From contig JAHDBD010000020.1 of assembly GCA_020630575.1 (NCBI GenBank), positions 26,208 through 90,207 of the forward strand: a DNA stretch of 64,000 nt, given 5' to 3'. Of the stretch, positions 55,389 to 64,000 are shown in pieces. Made by a program: the position numbers and the translations under genes. This stretch comes from Bernardetia sp. (GTDB lineage: Bacteria; Bacteroidota; Bacteroidia; Cytophagales; Bernardetiaceae). Numbering within the stretch: position 1 is the stretch's first letter; the number at the start of each line of letters is the position of its first letter. The notes below the pieces were generated by a model, which worked only from the letters and a program-made list of their open reading frames with translations, was not told the origin of the DNA and did no database searches.

Positions 55389-58250
55389 TTATTCTTTAAC
55401 TACTTTGATTATTCGTTTGGTCGTAGTAAATATTTCTATAAAATATACTCCTGTTTTTTGTTTTTTCAAATCTATACTAATAGATAAATTATTTCTTTGA
55501 TTATAATGCTCTTCTTGATGTAATTCTCTTCCCAAAACATCTATAATTCGAATTTGTACTTTCTCTTGATATCCCATATTATCAATCTGTAATGTAAACT
55601 TAGAGGAAGTAGGATTAGGAAAGGCTTTTATTTCAACTTTCTCAAGACTACGTAATGCCATTTTGTTTTTTTGTTGAGTAGTAGTGGAGTAAGGTGTATT
55701 TTTCACCTCACCTTTTTGGCATTTGCTAGGTTGTTGTAAGAACTCTGTTTCTTTTACATTTCCTAAAAAAGCATCTCCAGAACCTCCATAAGTGATAGAT
55801 CCATCAGATGCTCCCCAATAATTATGTTCAGCAAAAGCAACTCCTTGACTTGCATCAATTGCATAATTATTACTTTCAAAATTATTCTCTTTCAAAAATG
55901 CTTCTGCATTGATTAGTTTAACACCTGTATTATTTTTCATAAAGTTATTACAATAAACTTCAGCGTTATTAGTTTCTTTAAGCTCTATTGCATTTTCCCA
56001 GTTTATAAAATTCATTTGGTGCAAAAGCGATTTATCCACTTTATGGATTTGTAAAGCCATGGAATTTTGATGGTTATCAGCAGAAAATTTAAGATATCTT
56101 ACTTCCAAAAACTCATTAATAGAATGTAAACCAATAGGATAATCAAGATTTAGCCCACTTTCATTTAAAATTACATTAGCTCCAGAAGAATTTATTGGAT
56201 CAGAAATAATTACTTTTTCAGCATTTGTTATTTCTAGAATACGTTGTGGATTAAGGTTATTTTTTCCAAATTTATTATCAGCGATAAAAAGTCCTCCGTC
56301 TAATCTCTTTTGTTCTACATTATACAACTTAATAGCAGGAAAAACACCATTATCATTACTCATAAAACCACTATCTACAAAATCATTTGATACAATGGAA
56401 ATATCAGTAATATGACTAGCATTCACAGAAATATTTCTACCTCTAGCTTTTATTTTATTTATTTGTATGTTTTGAGAATTGTTTATACTTATACTTACTC
56501 CACCCACTTGTGAGGTGCTTAAGTCTATTTTTTTTATGAACAGATTGGCTATATTATCAAACATCAAAGGGTGTTCTGTATCCAATCCACTATTATTCAT
56601 AATAATATTAGGATTATCTGCTTTTTGACTAGATATAGAAATATATTCTGCATTTCTTATCCATAAAATAGTCGTAGGAGGTGAAAGTTGATAACTTCCA
56701 AAATCGTTTTCGCTCATAAAAACACCACCTCTCAAAGTATTAGAACTAATATTTTTTAATATAATAGCTGCTCCTCCTATAAAAAAACCTACTCCTGCAT
56801 CTCTAAAATCATTGTTTAGGATTTGTATATCTCTAACGTTAATAGCTTGTACTGAAGCTAATCTTTTTCTTGCACTAGTTCTTACAATACTAATATTTTC
56901 AGAATCAGCAATATCAAAAGCAATACCTTCAAAAATACTATTCTGATCAGCAGTAACATCTATATTACTAATAGATAAATTATTGATTTCCCTTAAAATA
57001 AAAGGACTAGTAGCTCCCAAACCACCTCTATCAATAATGATGTTAGTATTGTTATTATAATAACTTCTTCTAGTATCAATTTTTATGTTATTAGCTTTTG
57101 TTATACGAAATATATTTTGAACATCGTGAAGATAATTTCCATATCTATTTCCATTAATATACAAACCTCCTATGATATTTTTACTGTGTATAGTATTCAA
57201 ATTTATTGCAGCTCCATCAATAGCAAGATTTCCTAAATCAAAACCACTATCTCTTAAATCATTGTATTGAATACTAATATCTGTACAGTTTTGGGCTTTA
57301 ATGCCATTATTTCTGTTACGAATTGTTAGATAATTTAAAGTAATATTTTTACTATCTATAATATTTATTCCACATGAACGAGAGTCTTCAATGGCTGTGG
57401 GAACAGTATTAGCACTTAGATTAAGATAACTAACTTGTAGGTTTTCAATGTCTTTCAAGTAAATAGGATTTTCAACATTCATTCCGTTTGTAATATTAAT
57501 ATTTCCTCCTGAAGTAGAAATAGTAATATTTTTAGCTTTTTCCAAGTATAATAAACGAGCTATTTTTGGAGAAGTATTGGTTGGATTTAGATACCCAAAT
57601 TTATTTCCTGAAATATACACTCCTCCTATTAAATTGTTAGCTGTAAGATTATTAAGATAAATAGCTGCTGGCAAACCACTACTAAAATGTAATCCAGAAC
57701 TTCTTAAATCATTATTTATAATTTTAATATCAGTAATATTATTTCCCACAATGGCATTTCTTTTATTTGAAATATTATTTTTTTCTATTACTACTGTTTT
57801 ACAATTGTAAAGCTCTATACCATCTTTAGGAAAGGAGGGATAATTACTCATTATTTTTAATCCTTTTATAGTAAGATTAGATAAATTTTGGGCTTTTATT
57901 ATACTCCCTGCATACCAATTCAGAGTTACACGAGGTGTTAAAGCATAATTGTAAGTTGGGGAAGAAGTACCATCTATAAAAACACCTTCTGTAATTAGTA
58001 ATTCAGATTGAAGATAAATTGTACCTTCTACATCAAACTTTATTGTATCTATACCCTGAACAAAGTTGGCTATCACTAAACATCCTCTCAGAGAACCTGA
58101 TCCTGTATTGTTGAGGTTTGTTACAGTATAAATATTTCCAAATGTAGTAGATAAAAATAAGAGGTTAAATAAAAAAGCAAAGCAAGACACACAAATAATT
58201 TTTTGAATAGAAAACAGGTGTCCAATTGGTTGTAAAGGAGAACGAAACAT
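55389..58250 (-). CDS. T9SS-sorted parallel beta-helix protein with four ~150-residue super-repeats
   Basis: 953 residues. Signal peptide within about 1-38 (LSTTFGNIYT). The body is rich in the N/I/V/G-type strands of right-handed parallel beta-helix proteins (pectate-lyase-like): YTVTNLNNTGSGSLRGCL at the N-terminus. The motifs NNDLRSSG, YNDLRDSG, NNDFRDAG and SNDFVDSG recur near 180, 330, 480 and 624, each followed about 30-40 residues later by GGVYISGNKFG, GGLYINGNRYG, GGVFMSENDFG or GGLFIADNKFG. No pectate-lyase active-site wording is visible, so binding, not catalysis, is likely. C-terminal sorting domain from FPNPTSSKFTL (about 880) to IIKVVKE. Convergent with the YfiR gene. Confidence 0.85.
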   Translation of the reverse strand: MFRSPLQPIGHLFSIQKIICVSCFAFLFNLLFLSTTFGNIYTVTNLNNTGSGSLRGCLVIANFVQGIDTIKFDVEGTIYLQSELLITEGVFIDGTSSPTYNYALTPRVTLNWYAGSIIKAQNLSNLTIKGLKIMSNYPSFPKDGIELYNCKTVVIEKNNISNKRNAIVGNNITDIKIINNDLRSSGLHFSSGLPAAIYLNNLTANNLIGGVYISGNKFGYLNPTNTSPKIARLLYLEKAKNITISTSGGNINITNGMNVENPIYLKDIENLQVSYLNLSANTVPTAIEDSRSCGINIIDSKNITLNYLTIRNRNNGIKAQNCTDISIQYNDLRDSGFDLGNLAIDGAAINLNTIHSKNIIGGLYINGNRYGNYLHDVQNIFRITKANNIKIDTRRSYYNNNTNIIIDRGGLGATSPFILREINNLSISNIDVTADQNSIFEGIAFDIADSENISIVRTSARKRLASVQAINVRDIQILNNDFRDAGVGFFIGGAAIILKNISSNTLRGGVFMSENDFGSYQLSPPTTILWIRNAEYISISSQKADNPNIIMNNSGLDTEHPLMFDNIANLFIKKIDLSTSQVGGVSISINNSQNIQINKIKARGRNISVNASHITDISIVSNDFVDSGFMSNDNGVFPAIKLYNVEQKRLDGGLFIADNKFGKNNLNPQRILEITNAEKVIISDPINSSGANVILNESGLNLDYPIGLHSINEFLEVRYLKFSADNHQNSMALQIHKVDKSLLHQMNFINWENAIELKETNNAEVYCNNFMKNNTGVKLINAEAFLKENNFESNNYAIDASQGVAFAEHNYWGASDGSITYGGSGDAFLGNVKETEFLQQPSKCQKGEVKNTPYSTTTQQKNKMALRSLEKVEIKAFPNPTSSKFTLQIDNMGYQEKVQIRIIDVLGRELHQEEHYNQRNNLSISIDLKKQKTGVYFIEIFTTTKRIIKVVKE

Positions 58251-58458
58251 AAAATGAAAGGTTAATTTTGATAAAAAAATAAAAAGAGTTAATAACTCTC
58301 TTTTTCCTACTACAATTTTTTAATAAAAAAAAGGTCAAAATTATTTTCCTAAAAATTATGGAATTTCTATTTGTTCTGCATCTTATCAATAAAATAAGAC
58401 AATAGTGACAAATTATTCATAAAAATTTCCTAATTTACCTATTATTAGTACATCAATT

Positions 58459-61400
58459 ATGCAACTCAAATTTTTTCGTATGTGGCACTTACTTGCAGGC
58501 GCAGCTCTAACAGCAGGCGCAGTTACTCTTTGGGGTTTTCGTTCAAAAACTGGTGACGAATGGCTCAAAAAACTAACAGAAATAAATAACACTTTTCAAG
58601 AAAAATATAGCTCTGAAAGAGTGTATTTACATTTAGACAAACCATTTTACAAACCGTCAGAAACAATTTGGTTTCAAGCCTACGTTCAAGACGAAGCAAC
58701 TTTAAAACCTTCAAAAAGAAGCGATATTTTACACGTCGAATTTATTGACCCAAAAGGAAACGTAGCAAAAAAGATTCAATTAATTTTGGAAGATGGTACA
58801 GCATCAGGCGAATTTGACCTGACAGAAGATGCAGCAGGAGGATTATATAAAATAAAAGCCTACACAAAATGGCAAGAAAATTTTGTAATAGAAGAAAGTG
58901 ATAAAAAAGATCAAAACGGCAATCCACTCATTTTTGAAAAGGAAATAACTGTTCAGAAAGTAGTTTTGCCTCGCTTGAAAATGAAACTAGATTTTGAAAA
59001 AGATGCCTATGGTGCTGGCGATAAAGTAGAGGCAAATTTAGATTTGCAAAGCCTGACAAATGAAGCTCTTGCAGATAAAGAAGTCGATTTTGTAGTGAGT
59101 TTGAAAGGTCAAGTTATTTCAAAATCAAAAGCTAAAACAGATGCAGCAGGAAAAACAGTTATTTCCTTCGAACTACCTAAAAAACTAGATACAGCCGACG
59201 GACTTTTGAATGTCTTGCTTTCTCACAACGGACAAACCGAATCTGTTTCTCGTTCTATTCCTCTAGCAAATACTGTTTTTGATTTGCAATTTTTTCCAGA
59301 AGGGGGCGATATTTTAGCAAATACGTCTTCAAATGTAGCTTTTTGGTGTAAAGACGAATTTGGAAAACCTGCTGATGTTCAAGGAGTTATTTTAGATTCT
59401 AAAGGAAAAGAAGTGGGTAATTTTTCATCATTTCATAAAGGAATGGGAAATTTTGAGCTTGAAGCTAAAGAAGGCGAAAATTATACAGCCCAAATTACAA
59501 GTCCAAAAGGAGTAGAAACGAGTTACAAATTACCTGAAACAGTAGAAGTGGGTTATGGATTGAAATTAAATTTCCCAAGTTCTAAAAAAGACAAAGAAAA
59601 AATATATGATACTTCAAATCTAAAATTTTCTATCTATTCGCCTGTCATGGAAGAGGTATTTTTGGTAGGGAGATTGCGTGGAGAAATTATTTTTTCAAAG
59701 AAAATTTCTGTCAAAAAAGGTTCAACTACTATTAATATTCCAACAGATGAAATGCCTATTGGTGTGGCTAATTTTACGCTTTTTGATTCAAAAAAAATAG
59801 AAAGAGCTGAGCGTTTGGTCTTTTTGAATACAGACAAACAGCTAAATATTGAAGTAAAATCAAATAAAGATAACTACCAACCTCGTGAAAAAGTTACTTT
59901 AGATATTAAGGTTACAGACCACAGAGGAATTCCGATGCCAGCAAATCTTTCGCTTTCTGTTGTCGATGATAAATTGCTTTCTTTTGCTGATGATAAATCT
60001 AGCCATATTCTTTCGAATCTTTTATTAGAAGGCGATTTGAAAGGAGAAGTAAAAGAACCTCGTTTTTATTTTGATAAAGAGGAAGAAAAAGCTGCACAAG
60101 CTAGAGATTTACTCATGCTTACTCACGGTTGGAGAAAATTTACGTGGGAGCAAGTTCAGAAATCTTCTATTACTTTGAAATATGATGCAGAAAAAGCACT
60201 TATCGCAGGGTATGTGAAAAATGATAGTGGAAAATTTGTTCAAGACATAAAAGTAGAAATAGAAGGTACAACCATTTCTACCAAAACAGACAAAAAAGGC
60301 TATTTTGAATTCAAGAATTATAAACTCTATGAGCCAATTACTTTAAAAGTATCTAATAGTTCTAAAACAATATCTCAGACCCAATATGTTACAGCCTACT
60401 CTCAAACCTATTCAATTCAGTTGTATGATGTAAAGATGATGATGAAGCGTAGAAATGCTTTAGGAGCTGGAGAAATAATGCCTATGATGGCAATGCAAGA
60501 AATGAGAGCAGGTGGAGCAGTAGAGGAAGATGCAGTATTTGATGATGGAGTTGTAATGGCAGAAATGCCAAAAAATGAAATGAAAGGCGAGATTTTAGAA
60601 GACGAAATTGCAATTCTTGATAATGCTCCCGTTGTAGAAATAGCTGATAAAGAAGAAATAGCTGAAGTAGAAGAGGAATTAAATGAAGTCGTTGTGATGG
60701 ACAGAAGACGAGAGAATTTTGGAAAAATGGCAAAGAAAAAAATAGCCAATAATAGAGAACAAAAGCCAATACTTCCCGTCATAACTTATCATCGTGCTAG
60801 AGTTTTTCCTGTAGTTGATTATTCTACCAAAAATAATGAGAAAGAAGGCGAAACTAAAACTGTATCAAGAACTGATTTTAGAAGCACAATTTTTTGGAGT
60901 GGAAATATAAAAGTTGATGCAAAAGGAAAATCACAAGTAAAATTTTATGCTTCTGATGAAATTACAGCTTTCCGTGCTATCTGTGAAGGAATTGCAAGCG
61001 ACGGAGGAATTGGAAGAACTGAAAGTGTTTTTTATACACAATTACCTTTTAGCTTAGATACAAAACTACCTTTGTTTATGTCAATGGGAGATAAAATTTC
61101 TATTCCTTTAATGTTACAAAACAATACTGAAAAAGAGTTGAGTGGAACAGTTTCGGCTGATTATCCTTCTTCTTGGATTCCTGTTTCTGAAAGCAAATGG
61201 AAAAGTAGAATCACTTTACAACCCAATGAAACAAAGGTTGTCAATATGGATTTCTTGATTGAAAATGAAGCTGAAAAAGGTAAATTTATTGTTCAGTTTG
61301 TCGGACAAAATGGAGTTCAAGACCGTTTTGAACAAGAAGTAGAAGTCTTTTCAAAAGGCTTTCCTGCTGCCATTGCCTTATCTGGAGAAAGTGCTGATAA

Positions 61401-62952
61401 AACCTATTCGTTTGAAATTACAAGTCCTGTAATGGGAACAAGTAAAGCAACATTTACAGCTTTTCCTTCTGTTTTAGATGATCTTTTGGCAGGAATTGAG
61501 TCTATTTTGAGAGAACCGTATGGTTGTTTTGAGCAAACTTCATCTTCTACTTATCCAAATCTTTTGGTAATGGATTATCTTTCTGCTCAAAAAAATCTAA
61601 CCATAGAACAACAAGCAGCATTAGATAAAGCAAAAGATTTGACAGAAAGAGGTTACAAACGCCTAATTTCTTTCGAAACAAAAGACAAAGGTTACGAATG
61701 GTTTGGCGCAAATCCTGCTCATGAAGCTCTAACGGCTTACGGATTGATGGAATTTAAGGATATGGCAGCCGTTACTGGAAATTTAGTCGATGAGCAAATG
61801 CTAACCAGAACAACCAATTGGTTAATGGAGCGAAAAGATGGAAAGGGTGGATTTAAGCGTAATCCACAAGCATTAGATGCTTTTGGTGGTGCAGATGATG
61901 ACATTACAAATGCCTACATTACTTATTCACTTTCGGAAGCAGGTTTTAAAGATATTAAAGACGAAGCTGAAGCAGCCTATCAGAATGCAAACAAATCTCA
62001 AGACCCTTATTTGATTGGTTTGGTAGTAAATACATTACAGAACTTGAATGATAAACGTTCTGAAAAACTGTTGGAAATGCTCATTTCTTTACAAAAAGAG
62101 GAAGGACAATGGGAAGGAACAAAACATTCCATCACTCGCTCAACAGGTCAAGGACTGACAGCCGAAACGACTTCTTTAGCTTTACTTGCAATTATGAAAT
62201 CAGAGAAAAAACGAATGCCTATTTTACAAAATGGTGTAAAATATTTAGTTGGTTCTCGTTCGCCTTATGGTGGTTTTGGAAATACACAAAGTACCGTTTT
62301 GGCTCTCAAATCATTAACTACGTATGCTAAATATGCACAAAGAACACCTGAAAGTGGTGATATTGAAATTTATGTAAATGGCAAAAAAATCTCTACGGCT
62401 CACTATGAAGCAGGCGAGCAAAATGCTATTGAAGTAGAAAATTTAGGAAAACATTTGAAAGCTGGTAAAAATACGGTTCGCATCAATTATGTAGGTGTAA
62501 AAGAACCTTTACCTTATACATTTTCGGCAGAATGGTTTACAGATTTACCAAAAAGTAGTGATAAATGCAGTGTAAAATTAGAAACATCATTGGCTGAAAG
62601 TAAAGTAAAAATAGGCGAAACAGTAAGACTTACAACAACTTTAGAAAACACAACTAAAGAAGGTTTACCAATGACAATAGCAATTGTAGGCTTACCAGGA
62701 GGACTTTCTGCACAGCCTTGGCAACTCAAAGAACTCATAGAAAAAAACAAAGTGGATTTTTATGAAATTCGTGAGCATAGTGTTGTTTTTTATTACCGTC
62801 AGATGACTCCAAACGAGAAAAAAGTTATTCATCTTGATTTGAAGGCAGATTTAGCAGGAGAATATGAAGGCGCAGCTTCTTCGGCTTACCTTTATTATAC
62901 TTCTGAATTTAAAGACTGGAAAAAAGGCATTTCAGTTACCAGTCAGCAGTAA
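58459..62952 (+). CDS. Bacterial alpha-2-macroglobulin with thioester motif
   Basis: 1497 residues. A membrane helix (about 9-25) anchors it at the periplasmic side of the inner membrane. MG domains start with SERVYLHLDKPFYKPSETIWF. A carboxypeptidase-regulatory-like beta domain is visible (AGYVKNDSGKFVQDIKVEIE, about 585-650), then a Met/Glu-rich acidic stretch (about 665-760) and a typical A2M bait/thioester half: FRSTIFWSGNIKV, and the thioester motif YGCFEQTSS (Gly1022-Cys1023-Phe-Glu-Gln1026). A2M proteins trap proteases after cleavage of a bait region and are inferred to protect the cell envelope. The partner penicillin-binding protein PbpC is not adjacent. Confidence 0.9.
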   Translation: MQLKFFRMWHLLAGAALTAGAVTLWGFRSKTGDEWLKKLTEINNTFQEKYSSERVYLHLDKPFYKPSETIWFQAYVQDEATLKPSKRSDILHVEFIDPKGNVAKKIQLILEDGTASGEFDLTEDAAGGLYKIKAYTKWQENFVIEESDKKDQNGNPLIFEKEITVQKVVLPRLKMKLDFEKDAYGAGDKVEANLDLQSLTNEALADKEVDFVVSLKGQVISKSKAKTDAAGKTVISFELPKKLDTADGLLNVLLSHNGQTESVSRSIPLANTVFDLQFFPEGGDILANTSSNVAFWCKDEFGKPADVQGVILDSKGKEVGNFSSFHKGMGNFELEAKEGENYTAQITSPKGVETSYKLPETVEVGYGLKLNFPSSKKDKEKIYDTSNLKFSIYSPVMEEVFLVGRLRGEIIFSKKISVKKGSTTINIPTDEMPIGVANFTLFDSKKIERAERLVFLNTDKQLNIEVKSNKDNYQPREKVTLDIKVTDHRGIPMPANLSLSVVDDKLLSFADDKSSHILSNLLLEGDLKGEVKEPRFYFDKEEEKAAQARDLLMLTHGWRKFTWEQVQKSSITLKYDAEKALIAGYVKNDSGKFVQDIKVEIEGTTISTKTDKKGYFEFKNYKLYEPITLKVSNSSKTISQTQYVTAYSQTYSIQLYDVKMMMKRRNALGAGEIMPMMAMQEMRAGGAVEEDAVFDDGVVMAEMPKNEMKGEILEDEIAILDNAPVVEIADKEEIAEVEEELNEVVVMDRRRENFGKMAKKKIANNREQKPILPVITYHRARVFPVVDYSTKNNEKEGETKTVSRTDFRSTIFWSGNIKVDAKGKSQVKFYASDEITAFRAICEGIASDGGIGRTESVFYTQLPFSLDTKLPLFMSMGDKISIPLMLQNNTEKELSGTVSADYPSSWIPVSESKWKSRITLQPNETKVVNMDFLIENEAEKGKFIVQFVGQNGVQDRFEQEVEVFSKGFPAAIALSGESADKTYSFEITSPVMGTSKATFTAFPSVLDDLLAGIESILREPYGCFEQTSSSTYPNLLVMDYLSAQKNLTIEQQAALDKAKDLTERGYKRLISFETKDKGYEWFGANPAHEALTAYGLMEFKDMAAVTGNLVDEQMLTRTTNWLMERKDGKGGFKRNPQALDAFGGADDDITNAYITYSLSEAGFKDIKDEAEAAYQNANKSQDPYLIGLVVNTLQNLNDKRSEKLLEMLISLQKEEGQWEGTKHSITRSTGQGLTAETTSLALLAIMKSEKKRMPILQNGVKYLVGSRSPYGGFGNTQSTVLALKSLTTYAKYAQRTPESGDIEIYVNGKKISTAHYEAGEQNAIEVENLGKHLKAGKNTVRINYVGVKEPLPYTFSAEWFTDLPKSSDKCSVKLETSLAESKVKIGETVRLTTTLENTTKEGLPMTIAIVGLPGGLSAQPWQLKELIEKNKVDFYEIREHSVVFYYRQMTPNEKKVIHLDLKADLAGEYEGAASSAYLYYTSEFKDWKKGISVTSQQ

Positions 62953-62988
62953 ACAGTTATCAGTTAATTTCAGTTTTATAACAATGAG

Positions 62989-63024
62989 AAACAGCTATTC
63001 ATTTTTTGATGGATAGCTGTTTTT
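62989..63024. terminator. Terminator after the alpha-2-macroglobulin gene
   Basis: AAACAGCTATTCA-TTTTTTGA-TGGATAGCTGTTTTT with a T run. A second, similar hairpin is at 63638-63675, within a duplicated stretch. Confidence 0.8.
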
Positions 63025-63060
63025 ATTAAAAAACACATAATTATTATCAAATTAATCATA

Positions 63061-63153
63061 AATGAGAAACCTCTTATTCTACACAACAACTATTCTTTTA
63101 ATCCTTTTATTTTCTTGTAAATCTCAAAAAAACATCATCAATTACACAAAATG
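63061..63153 (+). CDS. Lipoprotein signal-peptide ORF (5' part of a frameshifted gene)
   Basis: 30 residues, MRNLLFYTTTILLILLFSCK followed by SQKNIINYTK. It has a hydrophobic core and a lipobox-like LFSC. It stops at a TGA that overlaps the ATG of the next ORF (ATGA). An A7 run at 63126-63132 lies just after the lipobox: one extra A would fuse it in frame with the next ORF. See the finding on this locus. Confidence 0.55.
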
Positions 63154-63612
63154 AGTGAATTTAATCTAGAGAATGGGTATGATTTTGTGAGTAAAATTCA
63201 ATACTTACAAGCGATAAACAATATATCTTTAGTAGATACATGGACTAATGGAGATTTTAAAGTGAATAATCAAACTATATTTTTAGATACCATACAACAG
63301 GATAAACCTAATTATTACAGTTATAAAAAAAGAGCTAACGAACTGAATATCTCCTCAGATAGTTTACGAATGTGTTTAGAGTCATTTTATAAGATTGGTG
63401 TAAATGAATTTAATAGAGAAAGTAATTTTTATAGATTTCGTGTTGTAGTTGGATTTGCACCATATGAAGGTTACATTTATTCAGAAGACAAAAGTTTACA
63501 CGATGGAGATACATTACTTGCTACTACAAAAATGAACCAAGGTCTTCGTTTTAGAGTTCTTTTAACAAAACAGATAGATGAAAAATGTTTTGAATATCGT
63601 GAGATTAACTGA
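63151..63612 (+). CDS. Hypothetical protein, probable body of a lipoprotein
   Basis: 153 residues, no signal peptide of its own, rich in Asn/Ser/Tyr. Sequence such as FLDTIQQDKPNYYSYKKRAN and FRVVVGFAPYEGYIYSEDKS is not recognisable to me. It overlaps the preceding lipoprotein ORF by 3 bases and is probably its continuation after a frameshift. It could also be a separate cytoplasmic protein. Terminator-like hairpin follows at 63638. Confidence 0.5.
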   Translation: MSEFNLENGYDFVSKIQYLQAINNISLVDTWTNGDFKVNNQTIFLDTIQQDKPNYYSYKKRANELNISSDSLRMCLESFYKIGVNEFNRESNFYRFRVVVGFAPYEGYIYSEDKSLHDGDTLLATTKMNQGLRFRVLLTKQIDEKCFEYREIN

Positions 63613-63637
63613 TATTTTAGTTATTAGTTAATTTCAA

Positions 63638-63675
63638 TAAAAATGGCTATCCATAAAAAATGAATAGCCGTTTTT
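63638..63675. terminator. Hairpin copy 2 in the terminal region
   Basis: AAAATGGCTATCCA-TAAAAAA-TGAATAGCCGTTTTT; related to the hairpin at 62989. Confidence 0.7.
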
Positions 63676-63787
63676 ATTAAAAGCAACATAATTATTATCA
63701 AATTAATCATAAATAAGAAATCTCTTATTTTGTGGGTGTGGGACAATTTTCCAATTTAGTATTTTTTCCTATCTTGAGATAAAAAAA

Positions 63788-63983
63788 ATGATAGATAAAT
63801 CTAACTTATACCTTCAAATAGAGAAATTACAACCTCTTTTAGATTCAAACAGATGCTTATGGCTATGAAAAGACTTTTGATGAGGAATGGCAAAAAATTA
63901 CCCAATCAGTTTTTAGTTCAAGTCTAGGAAATTTGCCTAAGAACATGTCTCGTCCTGAAATAGCGTTACAGGTTTTTAGATAA
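63788..63983 (+). pseudogene. Frameshifted remnant ORF
   Basis: ATG at 63788 reads MIDKSNLYLQIEKLQPLLDS and stops after NRCLWL. In another frame it continues TDAYGYEKTFDEEWQKITQS, VFSSSLGNLPKNMSRPEIAL, QVFR and stops at 63981. The joined protein-like text suggests a gene broken by one frameshift near 63845. Confidence 0.45.
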
Positions 63984-64000
63984 ATTTTATATGAATCAGA

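Larger units (their letters stand above)
63613..64000. other. Terminal region with duplicated upstream stretch and decayed ORF
   Basis: The bases 63645-63732 repeat the arrangement of 62981-63080 (hairpin, then CACATAATTATTATCAAATT and ATAAATGAGAAA/ATAAATAAGAAA), but the start codon ATG has become ATA. A broken reading frame follows (63788-63983). The window ends shortly after. Confidence 0.55.

Noticed and set aside
55389..58250. Pectate lyase assignment for the beta-helix protein
   Set aside because: The fold is similar, but no catalytic or Ca-site wording of polysaccharide lyases is visible, so no enzymatic name is given.
60417..60782. Minus-strand frame of 121 residues inside the alpha-2-macroglobulin gene
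   Set aside because: It is the shadow of the acidic/Met-rich coding region on the opposite strand.
1..64000. CRISPR array, tRNA, rRNA or riboswitch
   Set aside because: No regular spaced direct repeats, no cloverleaf with CCA-like ends and no conserved riboswitch core was recognised by eye; covariance-model search would be decisive.

Overview
The window reads as a chromosomal segment of an AT-rich gliding-type Bacteroidota, most likely a Cytophagales member close to Bernardetia/Flexibacter. This is inferred from five proteins with Por/type IX secretion (T9SS) C-terminal sorting domains, GldM-like and SprA-like proteins, a YfiR protein, a DUF2339 protein, and promoter-like TAnnTTTG boxes. No rRNA, tRNA, CRISPR array, prophage or complete insertion sequence was found.

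Layout. 1-14.7 kb holds housekeeping genes: the 3' end of NAD-dependent DNA ligase, pyruvate carboxylase, pyruvate dehydrogenase E1 beta, a phasin-like protein, a UbiB-type kinase-like protein, a cNMP-binding protein fused to a ParA-like domain, and a NIF3 protein. 14.8-29.2 kb holds a bifunctional-nuclease-family protein, SAICAR synthase, a GldM-like protein, a tyrosine recombinase, then a mainly minus-strand block (GH3-like adenylating enzyme, YqgE, a periplasmic-binding-like protein, coaD with an RluA pseudouridine synthase, a DUF1569/DinB-like protein, an SDR, a dynamin-like GTPase). 29.7-58.3 kb is rich in surface proteins: a large FG-GAP T9SS protein, an orphan nuoC behind DUF2339, a DEAD-box helicase, a SprA-like outer-membrane protein, three tandem T9SS paralogues with shared promoters and terminators, a YfiR protein and a beta-helix T9SS protein. 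58.4-64 kb holds an alpha-2-macroglobulin and decaying small genes.

The most distinctive content is of two kinds. First, the surface cluster: a SprA-like barrel directly upstream of three tandem secreted paralogues, two of which share a 443-bp identical tract, and a beta-helix protein built from four ~150-residue super-repeats. Second, several families of short non-coding repeats: a REP-like GTTGTTGGTGTC palindrome with about nine copies, two apparently in frame inside the SprA-like gene; a ~112-bp MITE in two copies; two further MITE-like elements; and a perfect 40-bp palindrome. I found no convincing defence island or clearly new multi-gene system; the repeat families and the SprA-like/T9SS cluster are the best leads.
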